The notes beneath the pieces were generated by a model. It did no database searches, was not told the DNA's origin, and was given only the letters and a program-made list of their open reading frames with translations. This document shows, piece by piece, positions 62,156 through 64,000 of a stretch of DNA of 64,000 nucleotides. A program made the position numbers and the translations under genes. How positions within the stretch are numbered: position 1 is the stretch's first letter; each line of letters begins with the position of its first letter. The DNA comes from a virus, in the IMG/VR virus record IMGVR_UViG_2162886007_000107, positions 1 to 64,000 of that record; one strand, written 5' to 3'.

Positions 62156-62778
62156 CAGTTGTTATGTTATACAAGAGGTGTGCTTTCTGAACCTCTAACC
62201 CAATTCCCCGAGAGGGAATCTTTGGTCCCTTAAGGGTGGAGCCGAAGTACGTAAGGGGATATGCTATTTCGTGACTGCTTGTGTATATCCGAACCCTATG
62301 GTGGTATGTCAAAGCCACAAGTCACAACTGTTTCTATTACATGCCCGCTGGACTGGGAGCCGTTGGCCGATAGGCGAATGCGGCAAAGCACGGTCTGGTA
62401 GGATTCTGAGATAGTTGAGGCGAACCTTTACGCCTGGGGGTGATTCTAGAAAATCCCCGGGGGTCTAGGTCTTGCCCGGATGGTTCCGGGTTTTCCGGGG
62501 GAGGGGACGGCAAAGGACGTTCTTTTCCCCGGCGCTATTTAAAGGTAACGTTTATGACGGGACCTAACGAATCCGTGTAAGAGACGGTATCTGGATAAAC
62601 CTAATGTTGCGGTCTTCTCTTTAGTCTGAATAAGACGGTCAGAGTTGTGCTAGATGTTAGGATGAAAAGCCTCATGACAGAGGGCGATTCAGACTAAGCG
62701 TATTCAGTACGTCTTAGAGAGCAGGGCGTCAATCCTGTGATCTGTCCCGATTTCCTATGTTATACGAAAAAGTGTTTT
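62156..62778. other. Structured non-coding region before the tRNA cluster (623 bp)
   Basis: No protein gene is seen. It is full of inverted repeats: AGAGGT/ACCTCT (62174-62196), ATTCCC/GGGAAT (62203-62219), GTGACT/AGTCAC-type pairing near 62272-62330, and TAGTCTGAAT/ATTCAGACTA (62622-62631 with 62687-62696). TATGTTATAC occurs at 62163-62172 and at 62756-62765, just before tRNA-Tyr. It probably carries a leader transcript or RNA of unknown class and the tRNA promoter. Confidence 0.55.
62622..62696 (+). ncRNA. Candidate structured RNA (10-bp stem, possible pseudoknots)
   Basis: TAGTCTGAAT pairs with ATTCAGACTA. TAAGACG (62631-62637) could pair with CGTCTTA (62710-62716) and CCTAAC (62563-62568) with GTTAGG (62656-62661), both crossing the first stem. 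No known RNA family was recognised; it is not tmRNA or RNase P by sequence. Confidence 0.35.
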
Positions 62779-62866
62779 GGAGAGATTCCCGAGTGGCCAA
62801 AGGGATCAGACTGTAAATCTGACGTGCGATCGCACTTCGTAGGTTCGAATCCTTCTCTCTCCACCA
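62779..62866 (+). tRNA. tRNA-Tyr (GTA)
   Basis: Acceptor stem GGAGAGA pairs with TCTCTCC and is followed by ACCA, so CCA is encoded. Anticodon loop CTGTAAA gives GTA. A long variable arm (GTGCGATCGCAC) is present, as expected for bacterial tRNA-Tyr. The T-arm GGTTCGAATCC is intact. A TATGTTATAC element lies 14 nt upstream. Confidence 0.95.
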
Positions 62867-62870
62867 TGTT

Positions 62871-63010
62871 TATTCATAAGCCAAGTATCCAACAAGCGTA
62901 AGCCTGGATGCAGGGAACCACAAAGCCAACGCGCTGCCAGTGATTGGTTAGGCAAGCAGAAAGTAACATTACAGCCGATGGTACGGTGAAATCTACTTGA
63001 CTTATGAATA
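62871..63010 (+). repeat. Inverted repeat right after tRNA-Tyr (17-bp stem)
   Basis: TATTCATAAGCCAAGTA (62871-62887) pairs with TACTTGACTTATGAATA (62994-63010), one mismatch. It begins 5 nt after the tRNA CCA end and fills the spacer to tRNA-Asp. Confidence 0.7.
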
Positions 63011-63018
63011 GCTTTATT

Positions 63019-63095
63019 GCGGCCATAGTTCAGCTGGTTAGAATACCCGCCTGTCACGCGGGTGGTCAGGGGTTCGAGTCCCCTTGGTCGCGCCA
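63019..63095 (+). tRNA. tRNA-Asp (GTC)
   Basis: Acceptor GCGGCCA pairs with TGGTCGC (one G-U) followed by GCCA. Anticodon loop CTGTCAC gives GTC. D and T arms are complete. Confidence 0.95.
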
Positions 63096-63098
63096 AAC

Positions 63099-63161
63099 GT
63101 GTAGCTCTTGGCCCTGTGGGTCTCCTTGGTTGGTGTGGTGTTGTTACGCCAAGAGCTACAC
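63099..63161 (+). repeat. Inverted repeat right after tRNA-Asp (14-bp perfect stem)
   Basis: GTGTAGCTCTTGGC (63099-63112) pairs exactly with GCCAAGAGCTACAC (63148-63161), starting 4 nt after the CCA. Confidence 0.75.
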
Positions 63162-63511
63162 CCTATATTCGACGCCCCGCTACCCCGCGCCCTCGCCCGA
63201 AGAAAACACTTCCTGATTGTGGTGAGTCAGGTTCTGAGCATTTAATGCAGTGTAGTAAGAGTCTATATCGCCACGCATATTCCTTCTTCAGGTTTCATCT
63301 AGGTTTCCTGGAGAGAATCTTTGCCATTGTCCCCTGGTCCGGGCTGACGTTAACCGTGTCTATGGCAGAGTAAAGTTGTCCTGGCAAATAAGCCGGATAG
63401 AGCAAACGGTAGTTTCGTATTAAAAGTTGAAAGCAGCCTGGGATGCAGTTTGAGGTGGGTCCCCTATCGACAAGGCTAGGTTTAAAGCACTTACACTGAT
63501 CCGATTTATTA
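63162..63511. other. Spacer between tRNA-Asp and tRNA-Trp (350 bp)
   Basis: No gene is supported. A small CCTGA...TCAGG hairpin occurs near 63211-63230. Short open frames lack ribosome sites. No additional tRNA fold was recognised. Confidence 0.5.
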
Positions 63512-63587
63512 GGCCTAGTAGCTCAACTGGCAGAGCATCGGTCTCCAAAACCGAAGGTTCCAGGTTCGACTCCTGGCTACGCCGCCA
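63512..63587 (+). tRNA. tRNA-Trp (CCA anticodon)
   Basis: Anticodon loop CTCCAAA gives CCA. Acceptor GGCCTAG pairs with CTACGCC with one C.C mismatch at the fourth pair, followed by GCCA. T-arm CCAGG-TTCGACT-CCTGG is intact. The mismatch might lower stability but does not prevent the fold. Confidence 0.9.
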
Positions 63588-63592
63588 AATTC

Positions 63593-63630
63593 CCTTACCA
63601 GATCCATTGATCAAGGACAACCTGGTAAGG
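63593..63630 (+). repeat. Inverted repeat right after tRNA-Trp (9-bp stem)
   Basis: CCTTACCAG (63593-63601) pairs exactly with CTGGTAAGG (63622-63630), starting 6 nt after the CCA. Confidence 0.7.
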
Positions 63631-63731
63631 TAAGAAAACACGTAGGAGCGTGCGACGGTCTACCTCCCTTGACTTAGGTCATGAGCAACGTGCGGTATAA
63701 GTCCGAAGACACGTCAAGATTTTTGTTACAT

Positions 63732-63807
63732 TCCGTGTTAGCTCAGTTGGTAGAGCAAACGACTGTTAATCGTTTGGTCCCTGGTTCGAGTCCAGGACAC
63801 GGAGCCA
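63732..63807 (+). tRNA. tRNA-Asn (GTT)
   Basis: Acceptor TCCGTGT pairs with ACACGGA, followed by GCCA. Anticodon loop CTGTTAA gives GTT. All arms are complete. Confidence 0.95.
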
Positions 63808-63814
63808 ATTCTTT

Positions 63815-63858
63815 AAACCTGTGCGTAATCACCCGAGATGCACCGCCCTCACAGGTTT
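63815..63858 (+). repeat. Inverted repeat right after tRNA-Asn (9-bp stem)
   Basis: AAACCTGTG (63815-63823) pairs exactly with CACAGGTTT (63850-63858), starting 8 nt after the CCA. The last 140 bp of the window hold no recognised gene. Confidence 0.7.
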
Positions 63859-64000
63859 TCATAGCTACATTCAAAATTGTCAGTCCGATCGTTGAGGTGG
63901 TCTAAACTGATAAGGCAACGCATCGTATCCGAAGGCATGTTAACTCTAGGGACCTTACCCCTACGTTAACCGCAGCCAAACCCGCCTGAGCGTTAGAAGG

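Noticed and set aside
62500-62778. tmRNA or RNase P RNA
   Set aside because: The tRNA-like ends and the GAGGAAAGTCC/ACAGA motifs are absent.
63162-63511. Fifth tRNA in the Asp-Trp spacer
   Set aside because: No GTTCGA T-arm and acceptor pair could be found together; only a small hairpin is seen.
1-64000. CRISPR array, insertion sequence, integrase or attachment site
   Set aside because: No regularly spaced repeats, transposase motif or tyrosine/serine recombinase was seen; tRNA genes have no duplicated att-like end nearby.
1-64000. Phage nucleus shell (chimallin) or tubulin PhuZ genes
   Set aside because: No tubulin GGGTGTG-type motif and no chimallin-like protein was recognised in this window; they may be elsewhere in the genome.

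Overview
This window is part of the genome of a phiKZ-related jumbo myovirus. It resembles the EL/OBP-type Pseudomonas phages more than the core phiKZ group, although host and species are inferred, not shown by the sequence. The diagnostic genes are a multisubunit RNA polymerase in pieces (beta' N-terminal part, long beta part, separate beta C-terminal part), a 2.6-kaa tail-borne lysozyme beside the polymerase genes (phiKZ gp181-gp180-gp178 order), a KZ144/EL188-type endolysin, a prohead protease of the gp175/S80 family, a contractile-tail sheath and tube pair (gp29/gp30 order), and a large terminase (gp25-like). No integrase, transposase, CRISPR array or rRNA was seen.

Layout. 1-0.9 kb: an orphan intein-like Hint gene. 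1-16.9 kb: unassigned proteins, probably virion components, in alternating convergent and divergent blocks. This block also holds the RNA polymerase beta C-terminal fragment (9698-10381), a possible RNase H-fold protein and a small-terminase candidate. 17-24.9 kb: the tail lysozyme/tape-measure-like giant, on the minus strand. 24.9-35.1 kb: a tightly overlapped plus-strand operon of RNAP beta', RNAP beta, endolysin, a 57-aa protein, two unassigned proteins and the prohead protease. 35.2-43.3 kb: small and metabolic genes, including an abundant-type early protein, two small membrane proteins, a Nudix-like protein, a QueC-like PP-loop protein, thymidylate kinase, a Sec-exported protein and a degenerate HD protein. 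43.4-46.4 kb: tail tube and sheath (minus). 46.6-55.2 kb: three unassigned genes and the large terminase, whose Walker A motif is split by an intein. 55.2-57.7 kb: three minus-strand unassigned genes. 57.7-58.3 kb: a non-coding gap with a candidate structured RNA. 58.3-62.2 kb: an HslV/proteasome-like protein and a tandem run of four small-domain paralogues. 62.2-64 kb: a structured non-coding stretch and four tRNA genes (Tyr, Asp, Trp, Asn).

How it works together. The virion RNA polymerase pieces would enter with the DNA and read early promoters. A motif close to the TATATTAC early element known for phiKZ recurs before several accessory genes. Late functions (head, tail, packaging, lysis) make up most of the rest. 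Transcription units, mostly convergent ones, end in long near-perfect hairpins with C/T-rich arms.

The most unusual items are: two class-3-type inteins, one inside the terminase P-loop and one orphan with an unsuitable +1 residue; an overprinted membrane ORF with its own ribosome site inside the disordered linker of RNAP beta; a separate hairpin placed just after every tRNA; a long-stem candidate RNA at 57.94-58.02 kb; and a four-gene tandem paralogue family.
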